Part shown: one piece after another, positions 21,341 through 30,554 of the stretch
Layout of the letters: each line of letters opens with the position of its first letter
How positions within the stretch are numbered: the first letter of the stretch is position 1
Source of the DNA: Rhodopirellula islandica
Lineage (GTDB): Bacteria; Planctomycetota; Planctomycetia; Pirellulales; Pirellulaceae
Direction: 5' to 3'
DNA length: 64,000 nucleotides
Assembly (NCBI RefSeq): GCF_001027925.1
Contig: NZ_LECT01000036.1
Span: forward strand, 1-64,000
Notes under the pieces: model-generated
The model's input: only the letters and a program-made list of their open reading frames with translations
The model's database searches: none
Told to the model about the DNA's origin: nothing
Translations under genes and position numbers: made by a program

Positions 21341-21688
21341 TCAATCGTCCCCCAGAAACCGTGACTCAACGCAAGCCATCAACTGGGTCAGGTGAGGTTC
21401 GACCACCTGGTAGTACACGCGGCGACCTTCGCGTTCGCTGTCCAAAAAGCCACATCGCTGCAGCAGTCGAAGGTGCTCGGATGCCAGGTTGTCTGCGATT
21501 TCGCAGTCGGCGGCAATTTCACCGACGGTGTAACGACTGTGCAGCAGCAATTGCACGATCCGTAGCCGGACCGGATGAGCCAGCGTTTTCAGGCATTCCG
21601 CAGCTTCGGAGAACGCTTGCACGTTTCCCGCAGGCTTGGTGGGGGCTTCCGAGACACGTTTGCTGGTGCGAGGTTTTGAAGCGGCCAT
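21341..21688 (-). CDS. ArsR/SmtB-family transcriptional regulator
   Basis: 115 residues. A winged helix spans about 25-100, with the recognition helix in NLASEHLRLLQRCG and the wing SEREGRRVYYQV. It lacks the ELCVCDL metal site of the founding members. Its cysteines are C32, C62, C79 and C106, so it could respond to a thiol, persulfide or other redox cue and not to a metal. It is divergently transcribed from the CoA-disulfide reductase-rhodanese gene 85 bp away, and is a natural candidate to repress it and itself. That link is inferred from context. Confidence 0.88.
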   Translation of the reverse strand: MAASKPRTSKRVSEAPTKPAGNVQAFSEAAECLKTLAHPVRLRIVQLLLHSRYTVGEIAADCEIADNLASEHLRLLQRCGFLDSEREGRRVYYQVVEPHLTQLMACVESRFLGDD

Positions 21689-21734
21689 GGCGGAGTGGCA
21701 GTTGCACTGAAGTGGGGGAATCGATATTCATGTG

Positions 21735-21748
21735 TCGTGATGTTACGA
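21735..21748. promoter_or_regulatory. candidate ArsR operator (TCGT-N6-ACGA)
   Basis: A short perfect dyad, TCGT-gatgtt-ACGA, in the divergent arsR/CoADR gap, 26 bp before the CoADR start. Size and position suit a winged-helix dimer site, but four-base half-sites are weak evidence. Confidence 0.3.
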
Positions 21749-21773
21749 GATAACGACCAAAAAGGATAGTTAA

Positions 21774-23456
21774 ATGTCGGCGGATTCAAATGCACCCGTT
21801 CGTTTGGTGATCGTTGGTGGTGTTGCGGGAGGGGCTTCGGCCGCCACCCGTGCCCGGCGGATGAATGAACAGGCCGAGATCATTTTGTTTGAAAAAGATC
21901 ATGATGTCTCGTTCGCGAATTGTGGGTTGCCCTATCACATTGGTCAGGAGATCGAAGATCGAGACGCATTGGTGGTCGCTTCGGCTGACTTTTTGCGACG
22001 ACGGTTCCGGTTGGATGTGAGGACGCGAGAAGAGGTCGTGTCAATTGATCGTGCCAACCAAACGGTGACCGTTCGGCGTCACGGGGTCACGTCCGGGCAA
22101 GACGAAACGTACTCGCAAGCCTATGACAAATTGATTTTGGCTCCGGGGGCTTCACCGATCGTGCCGGATCTTCCCGGCGTTGACGCGGACAATGTGTTGA
22201 CGCTCAGGAATTTGGTCGACATGGATCGAATCAAGGCTCACGTGGATTCCGGTGCGGTCCGTCGGGCTGTCGTGGTTGGAGCAGGTTACATCGGGTTGGA
22301 AATGGTGGAGCAACTACGCCTTCGCGGGGTCGCCGTTGAGTTGGTGGAACTGCGTGATCAAGTGTTGCCGTTGCTTGATCATGAAATGGCCCAGCCAATC
22401 GAAGATGCTTTGCATCGAAACAATGTTGGGGTTCACTTGGGCGTCGGGCTGCAGTCGATTTCGTGTGAAGGTGGGACTGCCACTTCGGTTTGTCTGAGTG
22501 ACGGGAAAAAACTGTCAACTGAACTGGTCATCCTGGGCATCGGCGTGCGGCCCAACGCTGGCTTGGCGAGTGAAGCTGGACTGGAAATTGGCGGCACGGG
22601 CGGGATTGCGGTGGACGAGTTCTCTCGCACCAGTGACCCCGACATCTACGCGGTGGGGGACGTCTCTGAACCGGTGTTTGGCCCGCTGGGGAAACCGATG
22701 CGAGTGCCTTTGGCTGGACCTGCGAACCGTTCCGGTCGATTGGCTGGCGAGCATGCGGTGACGGGGGAATCCGCTGCCGCGACGCCGGTGTGGGGGACCA
22801 GTGTCGTGCGAGTGTTTGACGTTTCCGTTGGGATGACCGGTCTGACGCGAGCCTCGGCAGAACGATGTGGGAAGGAAGCGACCAGTGTGACGATTGTCGC
22901 CAAGCATCATGCGGGGTACTTTCCCGGTGCGGAAACGATGACGCTGAAACTGGTCTATGAGCCAGGGACAGGCAAGGTCATGGGAGCTCAGTGCGTGGGC
23001 GGCGAAGGCATCGACAAACGCATCGATGTGATTGCCACCGCGATGCACTTCGGGGGAACCGCTCGCGATTTAACCGGTTTGGATTTGGCCTACGCACCGC
23101 CATTTGGTTCGGCCAAGGACCCGGTGCACATGGCTGGTTTTGCGGCCTGCAACGCACTCGATGGCATCGAATCCTTTCGAGATTCGGATGCTTCCCTCAG
23201 TGATGTTCAGGTGGTCGACGTGCGTGGTGCCACGGAAATCGAAAAGGCACCGCTTCAGGAAGCCGCCGGGGCGATTCATATTCCGGTTGACGAACTTCGT
23301 GATCGCTTGGACGAGTTGGACCGCCATCAGCCAACCGTTGTCAGTTGTGCGGTGGGAGTCCGCGGTCACATTGCCGCTCGGATTCTGCGGCAAAACGGCT
23401 TTGACGTTCAAAACCTTTCCGGTGGAGCAACCGTTCGCAATCGATGCTTTGAGTGA
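21774..23456 (+). CDS. CoA-disulfide reductase fused to rhodanese (CoADR-RHD)
   Basis: 560 residues. An N-terminal FAD-binding GGVAGGASAATRARR is followed by the single redox cysteine in SFANCGLPY (C50), an NAD(P)H-binding domain (VVGAGYIGLEM) and a dimerisation domain. A C-terminal rhodanese domain from about residue 465 has its active-site Cys in SCAVGVRGH (C525). Characterised fusions reduce CoA-persulfide/polysulfide or CoA disulfide, using the rhodanese cysteine to carry sulfane sulfur. The enzyme is cytoplasmic. GGATAG-like purine-rich sequence precedes the ATG. The divergent ArsR gene suggests induction by reactive sulfur species or a similar stress. Confidence 0.92.
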   Translation: MSADSNAPVRLVIVGGVAGGASAATRARRMNEQAEIILFEKDHDVSFANCGLPYHIGQEIEDRDALVVASADFLRRRFRLDVRTREEVVSIDRANQTVTVRRHGVTSGQDETYSQAYDKLILAPGASPIVPDLPGVDADNVLTLRNLVDMDRIKAHVDSGAVRRAVVVGAGYIGLEMVEQLRLRGVAVELVELRDQVLPLLDHEMAQPIEDALHRNNVGVHLGVGLQSISCEGGTATSVCLSDGKKLSTELVILGIGVRPNAGLASEAGLEIGGTGGIAVDEFSRTSDPDIYAVGDVSEPVFGPLGKPMRVPLAGPANRSGRLAGEHAVTGESAAATPVWGTSVVRVFDVSVGMTGLTRASAERCGKEATSVTIVAKHHAGYFPGAETMTLKLVYEPGTGKVMGAQCVGGEGIDKRIDVIATAMHFGGTARDLTGLDLAYAPPFGSAKDPVHMAGFAACNALDGIESFRDSDASLSDVQVVDVRGATEIEKAPLQEAAGAIHIPVDELRDRLDELDRHQPTVVSCAVGVRGHIAARILRQNGFDVQNLSGGATVRNRCFE

Positions 23457-23486
23457 ACGGAATCAAACCCTGGGCAAACCAAACGG

Positions 23487-24701
23487 TCACCGCGGTGCCG
23501 TTTGCTGTTTGCCGACGGAGAAGTCGGACAGTTCCATGAAGGATGGTTTGCCCTCGATCGCATCGGCCATCGCGACAGCGGTTCCGCACGCCAAGTGGAT
23601 CCCGCTGCGGTAGTGCCCACCCGCGACGAACAGACGAGGCTGGTCCGGCACGCGGCCAATCATCGGGAACCCATCGAAGGTCATGGGACGGTGTCCCGAC
23701 CAGTGGGAAGCGACGCTGGCTGATTCCAATTCAGGGCAAACTCGATTCGCGAAGTGTCGCAGTCCTTGGATGACATCGTCGGTGGTTCCCGGTTCGAACC
23801 CGACTTCTTCTTCGCAGGAACCGACCAACACGTTCCCGTCCCCTCGAGCGACCAAGTAGCGATTGCCAACGTTCAGAACGATGGGGTCGGTGAAGGTTTC
23901 GCTGTTGAGCAGCAGGATTTGACCGCGGATCGGAATCACCGAGGAGTCCAATCGGGCTTCGGGGAAGATGCTTCCCATCGAAGCGCCACCACAGAGGACC
24001 GTGCGTTCGCTTTGCAGCAGGTGATCGGTCGCATCTCGTGACTGAATGGTCGCGGAGCAGCCCGCTGCGTGGGAGGAAAGGTTGAGCAGTGTGTTGTGGG
24101 GAAGCAGCGTCACGCCTTGGCTTTGGCAAGCGGTGGCCAGGGCGGTCAGCAAACGTGGAGGTCGAATTTGATATTCGTCAGGCGTCCACCAGGCCGCACT
24201 GGTCGGATGGGATTGGATCCACGGATTGGTTTGAGCCCAGTTCTTCAACCGAGGTTGCCGGCGCAGCAGTTCTGATTCATCGATGCGCTCGCATTCCACC
24301 GCGAGGTCGGCCCAGTACGACATCATGCCGGTCAGTGCAGAGGCTTCGCCAACCGTTTCTGCCAAGTACAGCCCGCCGCAGCGAATCAGTCCGGGATCGA
24401 TGCCGGTTTGATCCAGCAGCTGCTGAGACCACAGCGGCCACAGCGTGTGGCTGAAGCCGCGCAGGCGATCAATGGGATCGGTCGCACGATCAAAGTTGGC
24501 GGGGGGGAAGATTCCCGCGGCGGCCCACGAGGTTCCGTGAGCGATCGGGCCTTGGTCGATCACCGTCACGTTTTCGCCCCGGCGGACGAGTTCCCAGGCA
24601 ATGGAAAGTCCGATCACGCCGCCCCCGACGATCAGCGTGCCGGTGGATTGGCGGTCGGAAGGGGGAGGGGCGTCGCTCGATGCGGGATGGATGGTAGACA
24701 A
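23487..24701 (-). CDS. thiO: FAD-dependent glycine oxidase-like (ThiO family)
   Basis: 404 residues. A Rossmann FAD motif GGGVIGLSIAWELVRRG starts near residue 25, then HGTSWAAAGIFPP. The DAO fold is complete to SGHRPMTFDGFPMIGRVP and GGHYRSGIHLACGTA, where the FAD-contacting C-terminal motif lies. This is the ThiO/glycine-oxidase subgroup, which makes dehydroglycine for the thiazole of thiamine, although other amino-acid or amine oxidases share the fold. No other thi gene is nearby, which lowers certainty on the substrate. It follows the DUF2064 gene by nine bases, so the two are co-transcribed. Confidence 0.75.
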   Translation of the reverse strand: MSTIHPASSDAPPPSDRQSTGTLIVGGGVIGLSIAWELVRRGENVTVIDQGPIAHGTSWAAAGIFPPANFDRATDPIDRLRGFSHTLWPLWSQQLLDQTGIDPGLIRCGGLYLAETVGEASALTGMMSYWADLAVECERIDESELLRRQPRLKNWAQTNPWIQSHPTSAAWWTPDEYQIRPPRLLTALATACQSQGVTLLPHNTLLNLSSHAAGCSATIQSRDATDHLLQSERTVLCGGASMGSIFPEARLDSSVIPIRGQILLLNSETFTDPIVLNVGNRYLVARGDGNVLVGSCEEEVGFEPGTTDDVIQGLRHFANRVCPELESASVASHWSGHRPMTFDGFPMIGRVPDQPRLFVAGGHYRSGIHLACGTAVAMADAIEGKPSFMELSDFSVGKQQTAPR

Positions 24702-24710
24702 ATCAGATCG

Positions 24711-25466
24711 CTAGCTGGAAAGGATGCGGCGGAGGTCTCGTGCGAGTTCGATGTGGGGGGTGGGGGCACCTGCATTGTCGGCTGGATGTTCGATTTGATG
24801 AAGGAGGGCTGTCAAATCTTCTTCCGTGTCGATGTCGGACCGGACGGGCAGCCTGCCAATCCTTCGCCCCATCGACTCAGCCGCGGCAACGGTGCGTTGG
24901 AAAACCTCGTCGGTGCTCCAGGGAATGTTGCTCCACAACGTGTCGAGAATGGGACCGGCGAGAGGGCCGGAAAGCCCGATCAGGTAGTAGCCGCCGTCCG
25001 CCGCCGGTCCCAGCACGAGATCATTTTCGCGCAAGAGTCGATCGGCCTCGTCGATATCTGCGGAAGTCAGCAAGGGGCAATCCGCTCCAATCAAAATCGC
25101 GTGAGTGCGGGGCAGAGCAGGGCGGTCAGGCAGGTGGTCGGCAAACCAGCGTCGCATGCGATCGCCCAGATCCCCATTCCCCTGGTCGGTGAGTCGCCAC
25201 TTCGCTGGCGTGACTTGGGTCAGGTGCGAAACCGATTCGATCGGCGTGACCACCCAATGCCGCTCATCTCCCCAGTCCCGTAGTTCGTGGAAGAGTTGGT
25301 CGAGGAATCGTTGGTGAATTTGGGCCGCATGGTCGAATCCGATGGTGGCACCCAGTCTTGTTTTGACCTTCCCAGGGGCTGCGACTTTGGCCATCAGGCC
25401 GAGTTTGCGGACGGCCCGGCAGTGGGCCTCCTGGGATGGATTCGAAATCAGGGATGGATGGGGCAT
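24711..25466 (-). CDS. TIGR04282/DUF2064 glycosyltransferase-like protein
   Basis: About 251 residues from the ATG at 25466; a longer frame of 282 codons is open. GT-A fold nucleotidyl/glycosyl-transferase homolog: MAKVAAPGKVKTRL at the N-terminus (pyrophosphorylase-like loop), LIGADCPLLTSADI (metal-binding Asp) and LGPAADGGYYLIGL. This matches the DUF2064/TIGR04282 family, related to CofC and MobA, whose substrate is unknown. It lies nine bases upstream of thiO on the same strand. Confidence 0.82.
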   Translation of the reverse strand: MPHPSLISNPSQEAHCRAVRKLGLMAKVAAPGKVKTRLGATIGFDHAAQIHQRFLDQLFHELRDWGDERHWVVTPIESVSHLTQVTPAKWRLTDQGNGDLGDRMRRWFADHLPDRPALPRTHAILIGADCPLLTSADIDEADRLLRENDLVLGPAADGGYYLIGLSGPLAGPILDTLWSNIPWSTDEVFQRTVAAAESMGRRIGRLPVRSDIDTEEDLTALLHQIEHPADNAGAPTPHIELARDLRRILSS

Positions 25467-25726
25467 GAAATTAGCTTTGAGAGAGTCAGGAATCGGCCAC
25501 GCTCGCGACCACTCAGCGATGGCGGATTGGTTTACAATTCCGCCCTCCGCGGTGGGCAATCCCGCAATTTCGTTCTGCCAGACGTGAGTTTTTGGTTAAA
25601 CTTGATTGAGGGTGCGGTCGGACGCGGATAACCTCGCCGCCTCACTGACCTCCTTTGTTTGGCGTCTCTGCGATCGAGATCTTCACCATCGGACTTGTCT
25701 TCTAACTGGATTTTCTTCCACACACC

Positions 25727-27259
25727 ATGGCTTCGATCACATCGGAACGATTTGTCGAGATGGTTGCACGGAGCAACTTGGTTGACGAAGCCACGCAGGA
25801 ACGGTTCCTAAAAAAGGTTCGTGAAAAGTGTGAGGGCAGTTTGCCGGCCAGTTCGAAGAAGCTGGCGATGGCCTACAAAAAAGCGGGCCTGCTCACCGAT
25901 TGGCACATCGAGAAGCTGTTCACAGGGAAGTACAAGGGCTTCTTCCTAGGCAAATACAAACTGCTCGGCCACATTGGATCGGGCGGGATGAGCAGCGTTT
26001 ATCTGGCGGAACACACCGGTTTGGGCGACAAGCGTGCGATCAAGGTGCTGCCCAAGAAACGCGTCAACGATGCCTCGTATCTGGCTCGCTTCAAACTGGA
26101 AGCCAAAGCCATCGCGTCACTCAACCACCCCAACATTGTGTTGGCGCACGACATTGATAACGACGGTGACGTCCACTACATCGTCATGGAATACGTGGAC
26201 GGGGTGGATTTGCAGGTGTTGGTGCGGCGCGACGGACCGCTCGATTTTTCCACCGCCGCGGAACTCATTTCCCAGGCTGCCCGTGGATTGGCACACGCGC
26301 ACGATCGCGGCGTGGTTCATCGCGATGTCAAACCAGCCAACCTGTTGATTGACAGCGACGGCCGGGTTCGGTTGTTGGACATGGGATTGGCCCTGGTGAC
26401 CAAAACCGGGGATGATGAATCTCTGACCGTCGCCAACAATGAGAATGTCCTCGGCACGGCCGACTACCTGGCACCTGAGCAAGCCCTGAACAGTCACACG
26501 GTGGACCACCGAGTCGACATCTATGGTCTGGGCTGCACGTTGTATTTTCTGTTGACCGGCAGGCCACCCTTCGCCGAAGGCACGCTGGCCCAGCGGATCG
26601 CCAAGCACCAAAACGAAATGCCCAAGGCGATTCGAGAGCTGCGACCAGAGTGTCCCGGCGAATTGGAAGGGATCGTGGTGAAGATGATCCAGAAGGATCC
26701 TCGCTACCGCTATCAAAACGCCACCGACGTCGCCGAGGTGCTCAAGAAATTTGCGGCTGCCGTGCCCAAGGGCGAAATGATTCGAGTTGGGCTGGGCGAA
26801 GACCCGGGCGAAGACAGCAGTCTGTCTTCGATGGATTTCGACAGCAGTTCAGAATCGATGGTCACCCAGTCCAATCAAGACACACTGACCAATAAAAACG
26901 ATGACACCCTGGCGAGCAGTCGTTCCAAGCTCATTCGGGAACAGAATCAAGCGGCCAGCGAAAGTGGTCGATTGGTGAAGGTCGGATCGATGGGAACGCC
27001 CGCCGATATGTTGGAAGGAAGCTTTCTCGATTTGGAAGTGGAATCCGGTTACAAGGGCCCGCCCGGGCGGGCACCCAGTTCTGGAAGTCGACGTGGTGTG
27101 GGTTCGGGAATTGATCGCGGCCAGGCAGCTGACGCTCGAGCACAACCCGGTGACAACCGGAGCAAGGGCATCGATCCGGTGTTGCTGGGAACCGTGGTGA
27201 CCTCGCTGTTCGTGGCCGCACTGGCTCTGGGTTATTTCCTCGCGAAAGTGACGTCTTGA
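25727..27259 (+). CDS. membrane-anchored Ser/Thr protein kinase
   Basis: 510 residues. A helical N-terminal stretch (1-75) precedes the Hanks-type kinase domain (about 78-345): Gly-loop GHIGSGGMSSVY (81-92), Lys in AIKV (K106), catalytic loop HRDVKPANLL (D200), DMG in place of DFG (218-220), and APEQ in the activation segment. A Ser/Asp-rich juxtamembrane linker follows, with one transmembrane helix at the C-terminus (VLLGTVVTSLFVAALALGYF) and almost nothing outside. This is a common planctomycete layout, but there is no extracellular sensor, so the signal is probably read inside. Its stop overlaps the start of the acyltransferase gene. Confidence 0.94.
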   Translation: MASITSERFVEMVARSNLVDEATQERFLKKVREKCEGSLPASSKKLAMAYKKAGLLTDWHIEKLFTGKYKGFFLGKYKLLGHIGSGGMSSVYLAEHTGLGDKRAIKVLPKKRVNDASYLARFKLEAKAIASLNHPNIVLAHDIDNDGDVHYIVMEYVDGVDLQVLVRRDGPLDFSTAAELISQAARGLAHAHDRGVVHRDVKPANLLIDSDGRVRLLDMGLALVTKTGDDESLTVANNENVLGTADYLAPEQALNSHTVDHRVDIYGLGCTLYFLLTGRPPFAEGTLAQRIAKHQNEMPKAIRELRPECPGELEGIVVKMIQKDPRYRYQNATDVAEVLKKFAAAVPKGEMIRVGLGEDPGEDSSLSSMDFDSSSESMVTQSNQDTLTNKNDDTLASSRSKLIREQNQAASESGRLVKVGSMGTPADMLEGSFLDLEVESGYKGPPGRAPSSGSRRGVGSGIDRGQAADARAQPGDNRSKGIDPVLLGTVVTSLFVAALALGYFLAKVTS

Positions 27260-28482
27260 CTGTTGTTCTTGATCGGCCCTATGAGTTCGTGCCGCCTTAT
27301 CGCGGGAACCTCTGGCCCACTGCAATTCAAACCTTTCGGTTGATTGATTGGCACCTTCGCAAGAAGGAGGCTGTGCTCGATTTCGAATGCCGGCACGCCG
27401 AGCGATTCGCGGAATCGTTGCAAGCCGGTCACGGAATCTTGCTTGCCCCCAACCACTGTCGCTATGCCGACCCGATCGTGCTGGGGTGGTTGGCTCGAGA
27501 GGTCCACACCCATCTGTATGCGATGGCATCGTGGCACTTGTTCAACACCAACCGGTTCGAGCAGTTTGCGCTACGGCGAATGGGGGCCTTCAGTGTTTTT
27601 CGAGAAGGCAATGATCGCAAAGCACTCGAAACCGCAATCGACATTCTGGTCAGCGGGGAACGTCCGCTGGTGTTGTTCCCTGAAGGCACCACCAATCGAA
27701 CCAACGACGTGTTGAAGCCCTTGCTCGATGGCGTTTCCTTCATCGCTCGAGCTGCCGCGAAGAAGCGTGCCAAGCGAGAGGACGGGCAGGTCGTCATTCA
27801 CCCGGTTGGTTTGAAGTACCTGTGCCTCGAAGACGCACATGCCTGGGCGCACGAGCAGTTGGCGGAGTTGGAGCGAACGCTGAGTTGGTTGCCAGCTCCC
27901 GGTCCCGGGGCCATTGGAAATTTGGTGGAGCGTTTGTTTCGAGTCTCGCAGGCCTACCTGGCTTTGAAAGAAATTGAGTTCACCGGGCATGCTTCCACTG
28001 GCGAACTCAGTCCTCGGCGTGATCGTTTGATTGAGCAGTTGCTTCAGCAGTCCGAAGAACGGTATAGCTTGGTGGCGAAACCGACGGAGGATGTGCGAGA
28101 ACGCGTGCGGAAGATTCGTGCGGCGGTCTCCAACACGTTCTTTGCTGCCGAGAACACCGTCCGTGACCCTGCGACTTTTCGTCGCGATGCAGAACGCGCG
28201 GACTTGGCACAGTTTCTCCTCTCGTTTCCCGATGAATACTTGACACCGGGAAAAATCACCGACACTCGCATTGTGGAAACGATTCAACGCATTCAAGAGG
28301 CCATTTTTGGCAAGGCGAAGGAGTCACTGCCAATGAAAGTGGTGATCGAAGTGGGGGAAGCCATTCCGGTTCCCGCCGGGCGCCCGCCACGCGGTGAAGC
28401 GGATCCAGTGCTTTGCCAATTGCGGGACCAATTGCATACAATGGTGACATCGTTGTCCCAAGAGGCCACCTTGTTGGCCTGA
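27256..28482 (+). CDS. PlsC-like 1-acylglycerol-3-phosphate acyltransferase
   Basis: 408 residues from a TTG that overlaps the kinase stop by 4 bp (TTGA), indicating translational coupling. The acyltransferase motifs are NHCRYADP (H67-x4-D72) and FPEGT (141-145), so an acyl-CoA/ACP to lysophosphatidate reaction is expected. The length exceeds the usual 240 residues. The extra 200 C-terminal residues, including a segment with EERYSLVAKPTEDVRERVRK, have no recognisable domain. No clear membrane helix is seen. Coupling to the kinase suggests phospho-regulation of lipid remodelling, an inference from position only. Confidence 0.8.
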   Translation: MTVVLDRPYEFVPPYRGNLWPTAIQTFRLIDWHLRKKEAVLDFECRHAERFAESLQAGHGILLAPNHCRYADPIVLGWLAREVHTHLYAMASWHLFNTNRFEQFALRRMGAFSVFREGNDRKALETAIDILVSGERPLVLFPEGTTNRTNDVLKPLLDGVSFIARAAAKKRAKREDGQVVIHPVGLKYLCLEDAHAWAHEQLAELERTLSWLPAPGPGAIGNLVERLFRVSQAYLALKEIEFTGHASTGELSPRRDRLIEQLLQQSEERYSLVAKPTEDVRERVRKIRAAVSNTFFAAENTVRDPATFRRDAERADLAQFLLSFPDEYLTPGKITDTRIVETIQRIQEAIFGKAKESLPMKVVIEVGEAIPVPAGRPPRGEADPVLCQLRDQLHTMVTSLSQEATLLA

Positions 28483-28515
28483 GTCATCTCTTACTCATCT
28501 CACGCCAACACGATC

Positions 28516-29940
28516 ATGCCGTCCAAATCTCCTCGTCGTTCGAAATCCCTCACTTGTTTGACTGGGGCGTTCGCGATCGCGGCCGGGTCGACGTTTCTTG
28601 GCGGTTGCAGCGAGCCGAAGCCGGTCGCGTTTGAGCCCAACCTCGTGCACGCGATGAAGTACGAGTTGAAGGAGGGCATCGAGATGGAACAGGCGTCCCA
28701 GGATGCGTTTTGGATCGTGACCGAGATGTTCGGGACTCCCGATCAGCCCAAGTTGCCAGCAGCGGCGATGGAAGACGAAGACTTTGCGACGTTGGTGTCA
28801 CTCGACAATCTGATGATGGCCTCGGGCCCCGCGGACGCAGAAGGCCGTGGGCTTTATCAAAAACAGTGTGCCATCTGTCACGGCATCAGCGGCGATGGAC
28901 GCGGCTCGTCCTCCGCGATTTTGAATCCGTATCCTCGTGATTACCGCAAGGGTGTCTTCAAATTCAAATCGACCGAACGAGGCGAGAAACCCACCCGAGA
29001 GGACTTGGCGACGTTGATCAAAAACGGCATCCAAGGCACCGCGATGGTGGCTCTGCCCAGGCTGACCGACGAGCAGATCGAGGACCACATCGGCAAAGCG
29101 ATCGACACGCTGAGCGGCGAGGAAGTCGAGGCGGTCAACCAAGAAGTGATCGACCAACAAACCGAAGCGCTGACCGACTACGTGATCTACCTTTCCTGGC
29201 GCGGTGAGTTGGAGCGAACCCTGCTCGACGACGCGATCTTTGAGTTGGATTTGGAAGGCGGCGATCGCATCATCAATCCCGCTCACAAAAATTCCACCGA
29301 CGAAGAAGAAAAGGAATTGTTTGATGAAGGTTGGGAGATCGCCGAAGACTACGCCTTGGAAATTGCTGACGCTTGGTTGGCAGCTCCAGACACGGTGGTC
29401 GAAGTTCCTGAACCACCGGCTGACCTGCCGGTCGCGGACAACTATGAAGAGTTCGTCGCGTTTCAAAACGGCGACCAGGCCGAAACCTTGGCCGAATCCG
29501 TCCAGCGAGGGCAAGAACTGTATCTCGGCAAGATCGCTTTGTGCAGCAAGTGCCACGGCGTGAAAGGATTGGGCGATGGGCAAACAACCGACTTCGACGA
29601 TTGGACCAAGGAGTGGACGCTCGGCATCGGCATCAAGCCTGAGAATCGTGATCAGCTGATTCCTTTGCTCGCCCGGGGTGCGTTGCCGCCGCTGAATGCC
29701 TCGCCACGAAACTTCACCACAGGATTGTTCCACGGGGGTGGAACCGCGAATGATCTGTACATTCGAATCACGCAGGGCATCGAGGGTTCGCCGATGCCAG
29801 CGGCTACCTTTGTGGAAGGTGAATTCGAAGAAGATGACGTGTGGCACCTGATCAACTTCCTGCGTTCACTTCAAACGCCACCGGAACCGGAAGAAGAACC
29901 CACCGAAGAGCCAAAGCCAACCGAAGTGGCCGCTCGGTAG
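28516..29940 (+). CDS. diheme cytochrome c lipoprotein
   Basis: 474 residues. Signal peptide with lipobox FLGGC (C31), so a lipid-anchored periplasmic protein. Two c-type heme sites: CAICH at 118-122 and CSKCH at 343-347. Each lies in a cytochrome c domain with a downstream Met candidate (for instance TAMVALP and GSPMPAATF). The C-terminus is Pro/Glu-rich. It starts 33 bp after the acyltransferase. It may be an electron donor or acceptor to a respiratory complex, but no oxidase genes are nearby, so its partner is unknown. Confidence 0.85.
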   Translation: MPSKSPRRSKSLTCLTGAFAIAAGSTFLGGCSEPKPVAFEPNLVHAMKYELKEGIEMEQASQDAFWIVTEMFGTPDQPKLPAAAMEDEDFATLVSLDNLMMASGPADAEGRGLYQKQCAICHGISGDGRGSSSAILNPYPRDYRKGVFKFKSTERGEKPTREDLATLIKNGIQGTAMVALPRLTDEQIEDHIGKAIDTLSGEEVEAVNQEVIDQQTEALTDYVIYLSWRGELERTLLDDAIFELDLEGGDRIINPAHKNSTDEEEKELFDEGWEIAEDYALEIADAWLAAPDTVVEVPEPPADLPVADNYEEFVAFQNGDQAETLAESVQRGQELYLGKIALCSKCHGVKGLGDGQTTDFDDWTKEWTLGIGIKPENRDQLIPLLARGALPPLNASPRNFTTGLFHGGGTANDLYIRITQGIEGSPMPAATFVEGEFEEDDVWHLINFLRSLQTPPEPEEEPTEEPKPTEVAAR

Positions 29941-29976
29941 AACGTCGGCCAGGTCCCACCTGGCATGGTGAAATGC

Positions 29977-30011
29977 GAGGCTGTTGAATGCCACCGCTCC
30001 GCGGTTGGGGG
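29977..30011. repeat. 35-bp direct repeat, copy 1
   Basis: Matches 30555-30589 at 34 of 35 positions (it starts GAGGCTGTTGAATGCC and ends CGCGGTTGGGGG; one T/C change). The similarity fades into the following 20 bp. The copies are 578 bp apart, both in the same gap. Confidence 0.75.
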
Positions 30012-30117
30012 ACGCCTTGGCTTCAGTCGCGGAGCGACGACAGTTGGCAGCGAGTTCGGATCCACCTGTTGCCGTTCGGGATGTTCGGAAAATAAATGGT
30101 GGCTGGCATCTGGGTTT

Positions 30118-30208
30118 CGCCCCGGATGGGGCCGTCATGCTTAGCTCGGGGCGGAAGCCCCGAGAGACCGATGCCGGAAAACAAACGGTCGCCCCGGATG
30201 GGGCCGTC
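30118..30208. repeat. 19-bp direct repeat pair
   Basis: CGCCCCGGATGGGGCCGTC is found identically at 30118-30136 and 30190-30208, 72 bp apart. Each contains an inner dyad (CCCC...GGGG). Confidence 0.6.
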
Positions 30209-30223
30209 GTGGGAGTTGGGGGA

Positions 30224-30250
30224 GTCCCTCGCTCACGCGTCGGGTTGTGA
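30224..30250. repeat. 27-bp dispersed repeat, copy 2
   Basis: Identical to 11048-11074 (GTCCCTCGCTCACGCGTCGG, then GTTGTGA). Confidence 0.6.
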
Positions 30251-30258
30251 TGGTTGGT

Positions 30259-30387
30259 CTAGGCAGGTCGGCTGGAATGATCGGGCACAACCATGTGAGC
30301 CGTTTGGGCGTTCGCCCCGGTTGCGCGTGAAAACCGTGGCTAACGCCAACGGCTCACATACGCGATGACACCTGTGTACCTGCTTAG
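30259..30387. repeat. 129-bp palindromic element, full copy
   Basis: The left end CTAGGCAGGTCGGCTGG (30259-30275) and right end CCTGTGTACCTGCTTAG (30371-30387) are diverged inverted repeats of each other. Between them are inner arms GTGAGCCGTTTGGGCGTT and AACGCCAACGGCTCAC, and an innermost CCGGTT/AACCG pair. The layout is the same as the element at 53573-53702. No coding capacity. Confidence 0.7.
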
Positions 30388-30554
30388 GCCGACTCTGACG
30401 GGCAAGAGTGCCCATCATACGTTGAAACGTCGTTGACGACTGAGTCGACCAGCCGTCACCATTGACGCTCTGATTGCGAATGCCAATTTTATCCCTGGAT
30501 TGCACCCCGCGGCTTGGGGCCGGTGCGGGGCACCTGGACCTCGGGTTGAAACCC

